This document shows positions 55,346-64,000 of a DNA stretch of 64,000 bases, one piece after another. The position numbers were made by a program, and so were the translations under genes. The DNA comes from Propionibacteriaceae bacterium (lineage in GTDB: Bacteria; Actinomycetota; Actinomycetes; Propionibacteriales; Propionibacteriaceae), in assembly GCA_009782785.1 (NCBI GenBank), contig WRIJ01000005.1, positions 1 through 64,000 of the forward strand, given 5' to 3'. Under the pieces are notes generated by a model. That model had not been told where the DNA came from, made no database searches, and saw only the letters and a list, made by a program, of their open reading frames with translations. Within the stretch, counting starts at the first letter, position 1. Every line of letters starts with the position of its first letter.

Positions 55346-55515
55346 CTAGCTGGTGTCGATAGGACGACGGACGGGGATCACCTGCACCCATGGTTCGAGG
55401 CCAAGAAAGTCGTCGGGATTGGTGGTGTATAAGGGCAGGTCGTTGACTGAGGCTGTTGCTGCAATCATCAGGTCGAGGCTTCGCCTACGGTGGGTACGAC
55501 CGATAGCATTGAGTC
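55346..55515 (-). pseudogene. C-terminal remnant of a VapC PIN toxin
   Basis: The minus strand encodes GRTHRRRSLDLMIAATASVNDLPLYTTNPDDFLGL and ends with VIPVRRPIDTS plus a stop. That is the C-terminal third of a VapC PIN domain, including the second and third acidic motifs. The first acidic motif and the start are missing; an in-frame stop lies just upstream. No antitoxin is adjacent. The fragment borders the truncated MFS gene, so one deletion may have removed the 5' parts of both. Confidence 0.82.
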
Positions 55516-55527
55516 ACCAACCGGGGG

Positions 55528-56379
55528 TTCTGGCTTATTGCTTCGATGTGTGTGTTGTACTATTCGGCAGTTTTCCCCTTCCAGAAATATGCTGTCAATG
55601 TTCTGGAATGTAACCTGAAATTTTCTCCCCGACACCAGGATTCATTCTGGGTGACCACAACAGCCACGACCATACAATATGTGGTCATGCTTGGTGTTGC
55701 TGCCTTAGCTTTTACAGGAAGTTTCTGCCGTAAGCGACTCAAAATTTCGCTCTTTACCGGTTCACTGGTGTTACTTGTTGTGTTTTGCTTCTTCACCTAT
55801 CAGCAGCAATCAGCAGGGGCGATATTCGCAATATTCCCACTTTTGGCCATGTGTTTGACACCTTTGCTGGGGAACTTCATTGATCGTAAAGGGAAGAGCC
55901 TCTCTTTGCTGATCCTCGGATCACTCTTGCTCATCGTGTGTCATCTCGTCTTTGCTTTCGTGGTGCCGTCAATGGATGGAGGGGGCTCCAGTTTTGTCGT
56001 GTCCTATCTTGCGATACTCGTGTTGGGTGCTTCCTTTGCTCTCGTACCAACAGCCGTATGGCCATTGATCCCCAGATTGGTGGATGCCCGGATCCTCGGT
56101 ACGGCGTATGCTTTCATCTATTGGGCGCAGAGTGTTGGATTGTGGTTGTTCCCGATCATCGTGGGAAAGGTACTAGCCCAGACAAACACCCAGGTTCGCG
56201 AACAAGTGGACTCTGGTGCGATATCAGCTGATCAGGGGTCCATGATGTACGACTACACAGCACCATTGGTACTATTCGCAAGCCTCGGTGTGGGTGCCCT
56301 CGTACTCTCTTTGATATTGAAAACGCGAAATTCCCGGCACCATCTCGGCTTAGATGCCCCCACCGTAGGCACGCTCTGA
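55528..56379 (+). pseudogene. MFS transporter gene lacking its 5' half
   Basis: The frame encodes the C-terminal part of an MFS protein: LYYSAVFPFQKYAVNVLECNL, a charged FIDRKGKSLSLL loop after a helix pair, LGASFALVPTAVWPLIP, RLVDARILGTAYAFIYWAQSVGLWLFP and a last helix. About six helices are visible, with the first five or six missing. The frame continues upstream only to TGA 55510. An ATG at 55546 is available, so a truncated protein of 277 residues may be made, but it would not be a whole transporter. The closest resemblance by pattern is to MFS proteins common in Bacteroidetes, which hints at horizontal origin. Confidence 0.8.
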
Positions 56380-56482
56380 GAGCCCCACGAGATACGTCCA
56401 ACTCCCAGACAAGGTAAGCTTCTGCCAAGAACATGGATGTTCTTCTTTGAAAAATTCCACTCCACAGGAGAAAGGCCCGCGC

Positions 56483-58021
56483 ATGAGGATAGGTATCCCC
56501 ATGGAATCCGCACCCGCGGAAACCCGAGTAGCAGCCACCCCCAAGACTGTCGGTCAACTCATCACATTGGGGTACGAGGTGGTCGTTGAGGAGGGGGCAG
56601 GAGCCAAGGCCTCCTATCCAGATTCCGAATATGTCGCCGCCGGTGCTGTCATTGTTGGTCGAGCTGTCGTCTGGGCGGCAGATGTGGTTGCCAAGATTAA
56701 CTCTCCTATCACGGCTGAACTTGATGCGATGCGCGAAGGAGCAACACTCATAGCGATGGTCGAAGCTCCGCGTTCCCCAGATTTCCTTGACGATGTTGCC
56801 AAGCGTGGATTGACCGTACTGGCGATGGATAGCGTACCGAGAATTTCGCGAGCCCAATCCTTAGATGTGCTCAGTTCCATGGCAAATATTGGTGGGTATC
56901 GCGCTGTCATCGAAGCAGCACACGAATTCGGATCCTTCTTCACTGGCCAAGTTACTGCCGCAGGTAAGGTCCCCCCAGCGAAAGTATTCATTTCCGGTGC
57001 TGGGGTTGCAGGTCTTGCTGCCATTGGTACGGCCAACTCTTTGGGTGCAGTGGTCAGTGCAACAGATATTCGTCCCGAAGTGGCTGAACAGGTGGAATCC
57101 ATGGGCGCCACTTTTGTGGGTGTCAAAGTCGATGAGGAGCAAACCTCGAGTGATGGATATGCCAAGGAAGCTTCTGCCGCCTATGCCCAGGCTGCTCAGG
57201 TGATGTACGCCGAACAAGCTAAGGTCTCTGACATCATCATTACCACGGCACTCATTCCAGGGAAACCGGCCCCTCGACTGTTGACTGAGGACATGGTGGC
57301 CTCCATGAAACCAGGGTCTGTGATTGTGGATATGGCCGCTGGTTCTGGTGGTAATGTCGCCGGCAGTGTCGCGGACAAAATGGTGGTGACCACAGGTGGG
57401 GTGAAGATCATCGGATACACCGACCTGGCAGGACGTCTGCCCACTCAAGCTTCACAACTTTACGCCACCAACATTGTGAACCTATTGAAGCTGCTGACCC
57501 CGGATAAAGACGGCGTACTCACCCTCGATATGTCGGATGTTGTCCAGCGTGCTATGACTGTGGTGGGTAATGGTGAGGTCATGTATCCTCCGCCCGAAGT
57601 CGCAGTGTCAGCCTCTCCACCAGCACCCGCAGCAGCCGCCGTACTCACGGCTAAGGAAAAAACCAAGCTCAACCCTGTAGCCCTCGGGGCTGGTCTGGCG
57701 CTGTGCGTCCTTGCTTTATTGGCTGTGTTCTGGAAATCACCAGATGTGCTTTTGGGCCACTTCATGGTGTTCATGTTGTCGGTTGTGATCGGCTATTACG
57801 TCATTGGCAATGTCAATCATTCCCTGCATACTCCACTGATGAGTGTCACGAATGCCATCTCAGGCATCATTGTCGTGGGGGCCTTGATTGGTTTGAGTAC
57901 GGTCCATGTGGTGCCAGTGATAGCTGTGTTGTCCATCACAGGAATCCTGCTCGCCAGCATCAATATTTTTGGTGGGTTTTTAGTAACTCAACGAATGCTC
58001 AAGATGTTCAGGAAGGCATGA
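56483..58021 (+). CDS. pntA: NAD(P) transhydrogenase subunit alpha
   Basis: The 512-residue subunit has the NAD(H)-binding domain I ([57 protein letters not shown]). A Pro/Ala linker (about 385-405) and four C-terminal helices of domain II follow. With PntB it couples hydride transfer from NADH to NADP+ to inward proton flow, giving NADPH. The fused alpha1-alpha2 form resembles the E. coli chain. AGGAGAAAGG precedes the ATG at 56483. PntB starts 1 nt after its stop. Confidence 0.96.
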   Translation: MRIGIPMESAPAETRVAATPKTVGQLITLGYEVVVEEGAGAKASYPDSEYVAAGAVIVGRAVVWAADVVAKINSPITAELDAMREGATLIAMVEAPRSPDFLDDVAKRGLTVLAMDSVPRISRAQSLDVLSSMANIGGYRAVIEAAHEFGSFFTGQVTAAGKVPPAKVFISGAGVAGLAAIGTANSLGAVVSATDIRPEVAEQVESMGATFVGVKVDEEQTSSDGYAKEASAAYAQAAQVMYAEQAKVSDIIITTALIPGKPAPRLLTEDMVASMKPGSVIVDMAAGSGGNVAGSVADKMVVTTGGVKIIGYTDLAGRLPTQASQLYATNIVNLLKLLTPDKDGVLTLDMSDVVQRAMTVVGNGEVMYPPPEVAVSASPPAPAAAAVLTAKEKTKLNPVALGAGLALCVLALLAVFWKSPDVLLGHFMVFMLSVVIGYYVIGNVNHSLHTPLMSVTNAISGIIVVGALIGLSTVHVVPVIAVLSITGILLASINIFGGFLVTQRMLKMFRKA

Positions 58022-58022
58022 C

Positions 58023-59444
58023 ATGACTCAATCACTGATTACCGGTTCGTACATCTTCGCAGGGCTATGTTTCATCCTTGCCCTGGCTGGGCTCTCCAAG
58101 CACGAAACCTCCAAGAGGGGCAATCTTTTCGGCATGGTGGGGATGGCTATCGCCCTACTCTTTACTGTCTTAGGAACTGTGTTAAAGGTCACCAACCGCC
58201 ATACCGGTGTTGCAGAAGGCGGGCCCTCCTGGGTGATGTGGGCCATCGTGATCGCTATGGGAGTGGGGGCCATCGTTGGGCTCGTCTTAGCTCTGCGCGT
58301 GGAGATGACGGGAATGCCAGAACTGATCGCCATGCTTCACTCCTTTGTGGGTCTCACTGCTGTGCTTGTTGGGTGGAATGCCTTCTTGAAGGAAACCAGC
58401 GAAGCGAGTCAACATATCTCTCGGCTGTCCCTCGGTGAACTCTCGGTCGGCATCTTCATTGGTGCGGTGACGTTTACGGGTTCAATTATTGCTTATCTGA
58501 AATTGTCGGCGAAAATGCGTTCGAAACCCATCATGCTCCCTCACCACAATGTGGTGAATCTGGCAGCTGTCGTGGTGATCATTGGAATGACCGTGTGGTT
58601 TGTTGCCGACCCACATCTATGGCAACTCATTTTGATTACGCTGGTCTCCCTCGCTTTAGGTGTTCACTTAGTAACCTCGATTGGTGGAGGGGACATGCCT
58701 GTTGTCGTGTCCATGTTGAACTCCTATTCGGGATGGGCCGCCGCAGCAGCAGGTTTCACTCTCAACAACGATCTGCTCATCATCACTGGTGCATTAGTGG
58801 GTTCCTCAGGTGCCTACCTGTCGTACATCATGTGCAAGGCCATGAACAGATCCTTCATCTCGGTCATCGCTGGCGGTTTCGGCTCTGATGGTGAGATCAC
58901 TGGTGATGAGAAAGACTATGGTGAACATCGTGAAACCTCGGCTGGTGAAGTAGCCTCCCTACTGACTAATGCTCGATCGGTCATCATTACCCCCGGTTAT
59001 GGGATGGCTGTTGCGCAAGCACAAGCAGCTGTTGCTGATCTGACCAGCAAATTGCGAGCAGCTGGAGTGGAAGTACGTTTCGGCATCCATCCGGTCGCTG
59101 GGCGACTCCCCGGTCACATGAACGTACTCTTGGCCGAAGCTAAGGTCCCCTATGACGTGGTCTTAGAGATGGACGAAATCAATGACGACTTCCCCAGTAC
59201 GGATGTGGTCTTGGTCATTGGGGCTAACGACACGGTTAACCCTGCTGCCCTTGATGACCCAACAAGCCCCATTGCAGGGATGCCTGTCCTTGAGGTATGG
59301 AATGCAGCGAACGTGATCGTTTTCAAACGCTCGATGAGTGCCGGGTACGCTGGGGTTCAGAATCCATTGTTCTTCAAAGAAAACACGATGATGCTCTTCG
59401 GCGATGCCAAGGAAAGAACTGAAGACATTGTCCGTGCCTTGTGA
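58023..59444 (+). CDS. pntB: NAD(P) transhydrogenase subunit beta
   Basis: The 473-residue subunit has about nine membrane helices (residues 1-270) and the NADP(H)-binding domain [52 protein letters not shown] and [20 protein letters not shown]. It forms the proton channel with the helices of PntA. It starts 1 nt after the pntA stop, so expression is coupled. Length and motifs are normal. NADPH supply fits the neighbouring transketolase. Confidence 0.96.
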   Translation: MTQSLITGSYIFAGLCFILALAGLSKHETSKRGNLFGMVGMAIALLFTVLGTVLKVTNRHTGVAEGGPSWVMWAIVIAMGVGAIVGLVLALRVEMTGMPELIAMLHSFVGLTAVLVGWNAFLKETSEASQHISRLSLGELSVGIFIGAVTFTGSIIAYLKLSAKMRSKPIMLPHHNVVNLAAVVVIIGMTVWFVADPHLWQLILITLVSLALGVHLVTSIGGGDMPVVVSMLNSYSGWAAAAAGFTLNNDLLIITGALVGSSGAYLSYIMCKAMNRSFISVIAGGFGSDGEITGDEKDYGEHRETSAGEVASLLTNARSVIITPGYGMAVAQAQAAVADLTSKLRAAGVEVRFGIHPVAGRLPGHMNVLLAEAKVPYDVVLEMDEINDDFPSTDVVLVIGANDTVNPAALDDPTSPIAGMPVLEVWNAANVIVFKRSMSAGYAGVQNPLFFKENTMMLFGDAKERTEDIVRAL

Positions 59445-59532
59445 GATTCATACCACCGATGTGGTGACCACGGAGTGACGCGGAGCAGGGAAACGATTAG
59501 ACTAACCGAGGTTCGTATTCAAGGAGGCCCAG

Positions 59533-60171
59533 ATGGAACTATTCAAGCACCGGTTGATCCCGATTGTTGTGATCAATGATGCCGAGGATGCCTACGAGCT
59601 GGCAACGACATTAGTGAAAGCAGGGCTTCCAGTCGCGGAAGTAACTTTCCGTACAGAAGCCGCAGCTGAATCCATTGCTATCATGTCCGAAGTTGAGTCC
59701 ATGATTGTTGGTGCTGGTACGGTCGTCGACCCAGCCCAGGTTGAACTCGCTGTGGAAGCTGGTGCCCAGTTCCTCATGAGCCCCGGCTTGCGTGCCGATA
59801 TTGTGCGCGAAGCCCAACTAGCTGGCAAACCTATCCTTCCAGGTGTGGGGACCCCAGGGGACATCATGGCTGCTCAAGCCCTGGGAATCGACACCGTCGA
59901 AGTTTTCCCTGTGGATCTCTATGGAGGCCCGAGAGCAATCACGGCACTGTCAGCACCCTTCACCACCACACGTTTCGTACCCACCGGTGGGGTTTCTATC
60001 AAGAACATGGAGGAATACCTCACCATGGACTGTGTGCCAGCAGTGGGAGGAACATGGATGACTCCAGGAAAACTCATTGACGCTCGCGATTTTGAAGGGA
60101 TCACGAAACTGGTGAAAGAAGCCTTAGCAGCAGTGGAGTTGATTCCGAACAATTGCACCCGGTGCGACTAG
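59533..60171 (+). CDS. KDPG-aldolase family protein lacking the Schiff-base lysine
   Basis: The 212-residue protein has the Eda/KDPG-aldolase TIM barrel: PIVVINDAEDAYELATTL, VAEVTFRT (catalytic Glu), IVGAGTVVDPAQV, SPGL, GVGTPGDIMAAQALG and FVPTGGVSIKNMEEYL with VGGTWM. The strand that usually reads LKFFPAE reads VEVFPVD, so the Schiff-base lysine position is Glu 123. Normal class I aldolase chemistry would be lost. It may bind a keto-acid without cleaving it or use a different nucleophile. AAGGAGG lies 6 nt before the ATG. No edd or other Entner-Doudoroff gene is adjacent. Confidence 0.85.
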   Translation: MELFKHRLIPIVVINDAEDAYELATTLVKAGLPVAEVTFRTEAAAESIAIMSEVESMIVGAGTVVDPAQVELAVEAGAQFLMSPGLRADIVREAQLAGKPILPGVGTPGDIMAAQALGIDTVEVFPVDLYGGPRAITALSAPFTTTRFVPTGGVSIKNMEEYLTMDCVPAVGGTWMTPGKLIDARDFEGITKLVKEALAAVELIPNNCTRCD

Positions 60172-61052
60172 CGCTTGGTACGCAAAGTGTCGTGCCATTC
60201 GCTGCGAATAGTGGTTCCCTGATCGTCCACATGAGCGATGACACATGATGCTGTTCCCAGGGGTCGCACAGGAATATCCACCGCACCCATCATGGCTGGA
60301 ATCAGTGGGCGATGTCCGCAAGCAACCACTGGTTCCCCCGACTGGGAGATTTTCGCCACCAGGCGGGCCATGTAAGCCTCTGCTTCGAGTTCTGTGGCAT
60401 TTTCGCTCAAAGCCTCAGTACTGATGATCTCCAAACCTCGTGATTGGCCATAAGGCTCTAGGGTCGATACGCATCGCAGTGCGCTCGATGAGTGAAGCTT
60501 CGTGACACCAAAAGGACCTAGAATCTGGGAGAGGTACGGAAGTTGAGCGCGGCCTTTCGCACTCAAAGGCCTCAACTTGTCAGCCTTCTTCCACAATTCG
60601 CGTTTGGCTGCTTTGCCGTGGCGCAAGATGATCACAGGAGTCGTGTGTGGCAATGCCAATGCCTCAGCAAGAACCTCGCGCTCATCAGCATAGGAGAGCA
60701 TCTTGGTAGCCTTCTTCGGGCTCATCCATTGAATCTGATCAACCTCAGAGTTTCCCTTGTGTTTCTTCATGGTGAGCGGAACCCCCACCCACCAACTGGT
60801 GAATTTCATCGTCTGGCCCAGCACATATCGCGTGGGGGTGAGTGTTGAGCCTAGACGTATCGCAACACTGGTTTCTTCCTCGACTTCGCGTACAGCAGTG
60901 GTGGTGAGGAATTCGTTAGTTTTAGCCTTGCCTTTCGGCAATGTCCAGTCATCATAAGCTGGTCGATGAATGAGAAGTACCTCGCGGTCTTTTCCTGTTC
61001 CCCGAAGAGGTACGCCACCAGCTGCCCAGATCGGTGCAGGGGAAATGCTCAC
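60168..61052 (-). CDS. mutT1: MutT1-type Nudix hydrolase/histidine phosphatase
   Basis: The 294-residue protein fuses a Nudix domain (about 1-130, WTLPKGKAKTNEF...AVREVEEETSV) to a histidine-phosphatase domain (about 138-290, VIILRHGKAAKRELW and ACGHRPLIPAMM). This is the architecture of mycobacterial MutT1, which sanitises 8-oxo-dGTP and cleaves diadenosine polyphosphates. All three Glu of the Nudix box and the RHG motif are present. The stop codons of this gene and the convergent KDPG-aldolase-like gene share CTAG (60168-60171). It lies 41 bp after ppk on the same strand. Confidence 0.9.
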   Translation of the reverse strand: MSISPAPIWAAGGVPLRGTGKDREVLLIHRPAYDDWTLPKGKAKTNEFLTTTAVREVEEETSVAIRLGSTLTPTRYVLGQTMKFTSWWVGVPLTMKKHKGNSEVDQIQWMSPKKATKMLSYADEREVLAEALALPHTTPVIILRHGKAAKRELWKKADKLRPLSAKGRAQLPYLSQILGPFGVTKLHSSSALRCVSTLEPYGQSRGLEIISTEALSENATELEAEAYMARLVAKISQSGEPVVACGHRPLIPAMMGAVDIPVRPLGTASCVIAHVDDQGTTIRSEWHDTLRTKR

Positions 61053-61093
61053 AGTTCAACCCTACACATAGATCGATCGTGAATTCCACATGG

Positions 61094-63994
61094 CTAGTTG
61101 GAAGCTCGCCGGGTTTTCGTTGCTTGAATGAGATGGTCTTGAAGGTCAAGAAGCGGGTCACCTTGGACATCTGCTGTGCGCTGCTCCCAACCTTTATCTG
61201 TCAACCACCATGATGCAGTACGATCATCGAACGCAAGATCGAATAGTGACCCGATCTTGGTGATGTGTTCCTCATTCGTTAATTGCACCAGCGCCTCCAC
61301 GCGGCGATCCAGGTTGCGGTGCATGAGATCTGACGAGCCGATGCCTACACGCGGTTTACCACCATTGTCGAACCAGAATAAGCGTGAATGCTCCAAGAAT
61401 TGACCCAGAATTGACCGTACTCGAATATTGTCGCTCAACCCTGGAACCCCAGCTCGCAGGGCACAGATTCCGCGTACCCACAGATCCACGCGAACCCCCA
61501 CCTGGGAGGCATGGTACAAAGCATCAATGATTTTTTCATCGACAATGGAATTCACTTTGATACGGATTCTTCCTGGTGTTCCCTGCTTCTGTAAGGCAAT
61601 CTCATTGTCGATCATGGCCATCAACCCGGAGCGGATGCCATGTGGTGCCACCATGAGACGGCGATAATTGGATTCTGCGGTCATACCGGAGAGGTGGTTG
61701 AAGAGTCGAGCAACATCCTCAGTGATGATCGGGTTTGAGGTGAGCAAACCCAAATCCTCATAGAGTCGAGCAGTCTTAGGATTGTAGTTTCCTGTGCCAA
61801 TATGGCAGTAGCGTCGCAGGCCTTCACCTTCGTCGCGGATCACCAGTGACAACTTAGCGTGAGTCTTGAGCCCCACCAGTCCATAGACAACGTGGACTCC
61901 AGCTTTTTCTAGCTTACGAGCCCAGGCAATGTTTGCTTCCTCATCAAAACGTGCCCGAATCTCTACCAAGGCCAGAACCTGCTTGCCAGCACTGGCTGCT
62001 TCAATGAGGGCATCAATGATGGGCGAATCACCACTGGTGCGATAGAGGGTTTGCTTGATGGCGAGAACTTGTGGGTCGGCAGCGGCCTGTTCAATGAACC
62101 GTTGGACGGTCGTTGCGAAAGGATCATAGGGGTGATGCAGGAGCACGTCACGTTTCTTCAGTGCCCCAAACAGGTCAGCTGGGCGAGAGGTTTCAACCTC
62201 ACTGAGGTGCTCGGGAGTTTTGGGAAGGAAAGCAGGGTATTTCAGATCTTGGCGATCCATATCAGCAATGAGGAATAACCCTGTCAAATCTAACGGTGTT
62301 CCCACAACAATGATCTCTTGGGGACTGACCCCCAACTCTGCTGTCAGAATCTCTAGCATCTCGCAATCAATACTGGTCTCAACTTCGAGCCGTACGGGAG
62401 GCTGACCGATTTTCCGTTTGAGCAATTCTTTTTCGAGAGCCATGAGAATGTTCTCAGCGTCATCTTCTTCGACTTCAAGGTCTTCGTTTCTGGTGACACG
62501 AAAAACAGTGAAATTAGTGACTTCAAGTCCGGTAAAGATCGTATCCAGGTGGTGGGAGATCACATCCTCAAGCGGGACGAATCGGCCCTCCGAGACTTGG
62601 AGGAAACGCGGGAGAACATTCGGCACCTTGATTCTCGCGAAAAGGCGACCACCCGTCGTGGGATTGCGCAGTTGGATGGCGAGGTTGAGACTGAGCCCAG
62701 AGATGTACGGGAACGGATGGGAGGGGTCAACAGCGAGAGGAGTCAAAACAGGGTAAATGCGGTCTTTGAACAACTCGGAGAGTTGGCCGCGTTCCTCATC
62801 GCTGAGTTCTGGCCAACGCAAGATCAGGATACCCTTGGCAGCTAGTTCGGGCAGGATCTCTTCGTTATAGATTCTGGACTGTTCCGCCACGAGTTCACTA
62901 GCGGTTTCCAAGATGGCTTCATGAAGGTCGCGAGGGAGAAGCCCTGAGCTTCCGGGTTGGGCGAGGCCAGCTTCCATACGCCGACGCAACCCAGCGACCC
63001 GTACCATGAAGAATTCATCCAGATTAGACGAGAAGATAGCTAAGAACTTTGCTCGTTCGAGCAGTGGGACCCGGGGGCGATCTTTAGCCAATTCGAGTAC
63101 GCGCTGGTTGAAGGCCAACCAACTTAATTCCCGGTCCGAATAGCGGTCCATGGGCAGACCGGAAGAATCCTGTACAGGCGGTGGTTCTTGTGGAATAGGC
63201 AGGGTACGGATCGGTTGTGCTGCAGGAATAGTCAGTGGAGTTGCCGTCACTGGGCTAGGAATACCAGGATCAGGTTCGCTATCGCTGGTTTCTTCGCTGA
63301 GAGAAAAATCGGCAGGCAGGTCAGGAACCGCAGCAGTGGGCGCTGGGGGCGGACCAGAGTCGATTATTTCCGGTGTGCCTTCATTAGTGCTTGGTGTCGG
63401 CGGTGGTGGGGAAGGAGGGGTTCGATCCCCACCATTCCTGTGAGGGTCGAGTACGATTGGCGGACTGCTTTCGGTCAGGGAAGCAAGAATGCGCTCAGAC
63501 AGGGGAATGGTGTCTTCTTGAGTCTCTTGAGTCAGATCCAGTTTGAAGAGATCCTCACCGCCAGAGCGAACACGTGCCTGTGCGCTGGGAGTATCGCGGC
63601 GTGGTTGTGTCATGGGTGGGGAACCTTCATGGGATGAAAAGATTGCCGGTGGCATCTCGGGTGGGTAGAGACTACCACTTGGTGGCCTCGTCGAGCCGAC
63701 TTCGGAGCGCCTCGGATCAAGGGAATGATCTTGAGTGTAGCCCACCTCTGACCACGACGAAGGCTGCAAGCGACCAGGACGTGGTGGGCGAGGGGTAGTG
63801 ACGCGCCGAGTGGGTGGATAGGGATCCGGGGTGTGGCGAGTGTCCCTCTCGTGAGAGAAGGGGTCAGGGAATCGTGGATCACCGGAGTATCCACTTCGGC
63901 GTCGAGAGTCTTGAGATGACTCATCGGATCGGGTGAAAGGGCTTGGTGGTGGAGTGTGGCCCCCATGATCGCGATGGCTTTCACGGCGGGACAT
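61094..63994 (-). CDS. ppk: Polyphosphate kinase with long disordered N-terminus
   Basis: The C-terminal 685 residues are a complete PPK1: [21 protein letters not shown] (from 282), [36 protein letters not shown] and [19 protein letters not shown], where His 731 should be the autophosphorylated residue. The first 280 residues are Pro/Ser/Arg/Asp-rich without predicted fold, a feature I do not know in standard PPK1. The start at ATG 63994 is 6 nt from the window edge, so the true N-terminus could lie outside. PPK1 makes polyphosphate from ATP; mutT1 follows in the same direction. Confidence 0.92.
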   Translation of the reverse strand: MSRRESHRDHGGHTPPPSPFTRSDESSQDSRRRSGYSGDPRFPDPFSHERDTRHTPDPYPPTRRVTTPRPPRPGRLQPSSWSEVGYTQDHSLDPRRSEVGSTRPPSGSLYPPEMPPAIFSSHEGSPPMTQPRRDTPSAQARVRSGGEDLFKLDLTQETQEDTIPLSERILASLTESSPPIVLDPHRNGGDRTPPSPPPPTPSTNEGTPEIIDSGPPPAPTAAVPDLPADFSLSEETSDSEPDPGIPSPVTATPLTIPAAQPIRTLPIPQEPPPVQDSSGLPMDRYSDRELSWLAFNQRVLELAKDRPRVPLLERAKFLAIFSSNLDEFFMVRVAGLRRRMEAGLAQPGSSGLLPRDLHEAILETASELVAEQSRIYNEEILPELAAKGILILRWPELSDEERGQLSELFKDRIYPVLTPLAVDPSHPFPYISGLSLNLAIQLRNPTTGGRLFARIKVPNVLPRFLQVSEGRFVPLEDVISHHLDTIFTGLEVTNFTVFRVTRNEDLEVEEDDAENILMALEKELLKRKIGQPPVRLEVETSIDCEMLEILTAELGVSPQEIIVVGTPLDLTGLFLIADMDRQDLKYPAFLPKTPEHLSEVETSRPADLFGALKKRDVLLHHPYDPFATTVQRFIEQAAADPQVLAIKQTLYRTSGDSPIIDALIEAASAGKQVLALVEIRARFDEEANIAWARKLEKAGVHVVYGLVGLKTHAKLSLVIRDEGEGLRRYCHIGTGNYNPKTARLYEDLGLLTSNPIITEDVARLFNHLSGMTAESNYRRLMVAPHGIRSGLMAMIDNEIALQKQGTPGRIRIKVNSIVDEKIIDALYHASQVGVRVDLWVRGICALRAGVPGLSDNIRVRSILGQFLEHSRLFWFDNGGKPRVGIGSSDLMHRNLDRRVEALVQLTNEEHITKIGSLFDLAFDDRTASWWLTDKGWEQRTADVQGDPLLDLQDHLIQATKTRRASN

Positions 63995-64000
63995 CCACTC

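Overview
The window reads as a chromosomal segment of an actinobacterium, most likely a member of the Propionibacteriaceae/Propionibacteriales with moderate GC content. The basis is the gene set and order: anaerobic glpABC, a fused trpC-trpF, tRNA-Trp-secE-nusG-rplK-rplA, a MutT1-type Nudix/phosphatase fusion, an NrtR-type Nudix regulator, Bax inhibitor-1 with a Pro/Gly/Gln-rich N-terminus, and several apparently leaderless genes. No rRNA, CRISPR array or intact insertion sequence was seen. One tRNA (Trp) is present.

Region 1 (1-9.1 kb) is accessory DNA. It holds small lipoproteins and DUF4190-like membrane proteins, two VapBC pairs, a toxin/ribbon-helix-helix pair and an orphan paralogue of that antitoxin. 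It also holds a three-gene locus made of an NrtR-type Nudix regulator divergent from an SPFH protein and an NAD-kinase-like gene. Two near-identical palindromes sit on the shared promoter of that locus, and the kinase-like gene carries a +1 frameshift. A decayed glpC-like fragment and a cluster of about 200-bp intergenic repeats close the region.

Region 2 (9.1-24 kb) carries glpABC (anaerobic glycerol-3-phosphate dehydrogenase), tandem and dispersed repeats, an Ltp-type surface protein divergent from an XRE regulator, and valS. It continues with an unusual membrane-anchored sigma-factor-like protein translationally coupled to a DsbA-like thioredoxin, a NiaP-like MFS transporter, rpsT, a nitroreductase and a META-domain protein.

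Region 3 (24-30.6 kb) is the complete tryptophan operon trpE-G-D-CF-B-A, with translational overlaps at most junctions. It is divergent from tRNA-Trp.

Region 4 (30.7-46.4 kb) is the transcription/translation core: tRNA-Trp, secE, nusG, rplK, rplA, [insertion], L10 leader, rplJ, rplL, [small lipoprotein], rpoB, rpoC. Between rplA and rplJ sits a two-gene exopolysaccharide-like cassette (lipoprotein with a predicted alpha/alpha-barrel, plus a processive family-2 glycosyltransferase) with its own promoter and dyad. RpoB has unusual residues in the rifampicin-binding segment.

Region 5 (46.4-64 kb) holds Bax inhibitor-1, an SRPBCC protein, a MoxR-DUF58-transglutaminase operon, transketolase, a deletion scar joining a vapC fragment to a 5'-truncated MFS gene, pntAB, a KDPG-aldolase homologue lacking the Schiff-base lysine, and ppk1-mutT1. 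The ppk1 product has a disordered N-terminal extension of about 280 residues.

NAD(P) metabolism recurs (NrtR, NAD-kinase-like, NiaP-like transporter, PntAB). All functional statements are inferred from sequence motifs and family knowledge read by eye; no database search was run.
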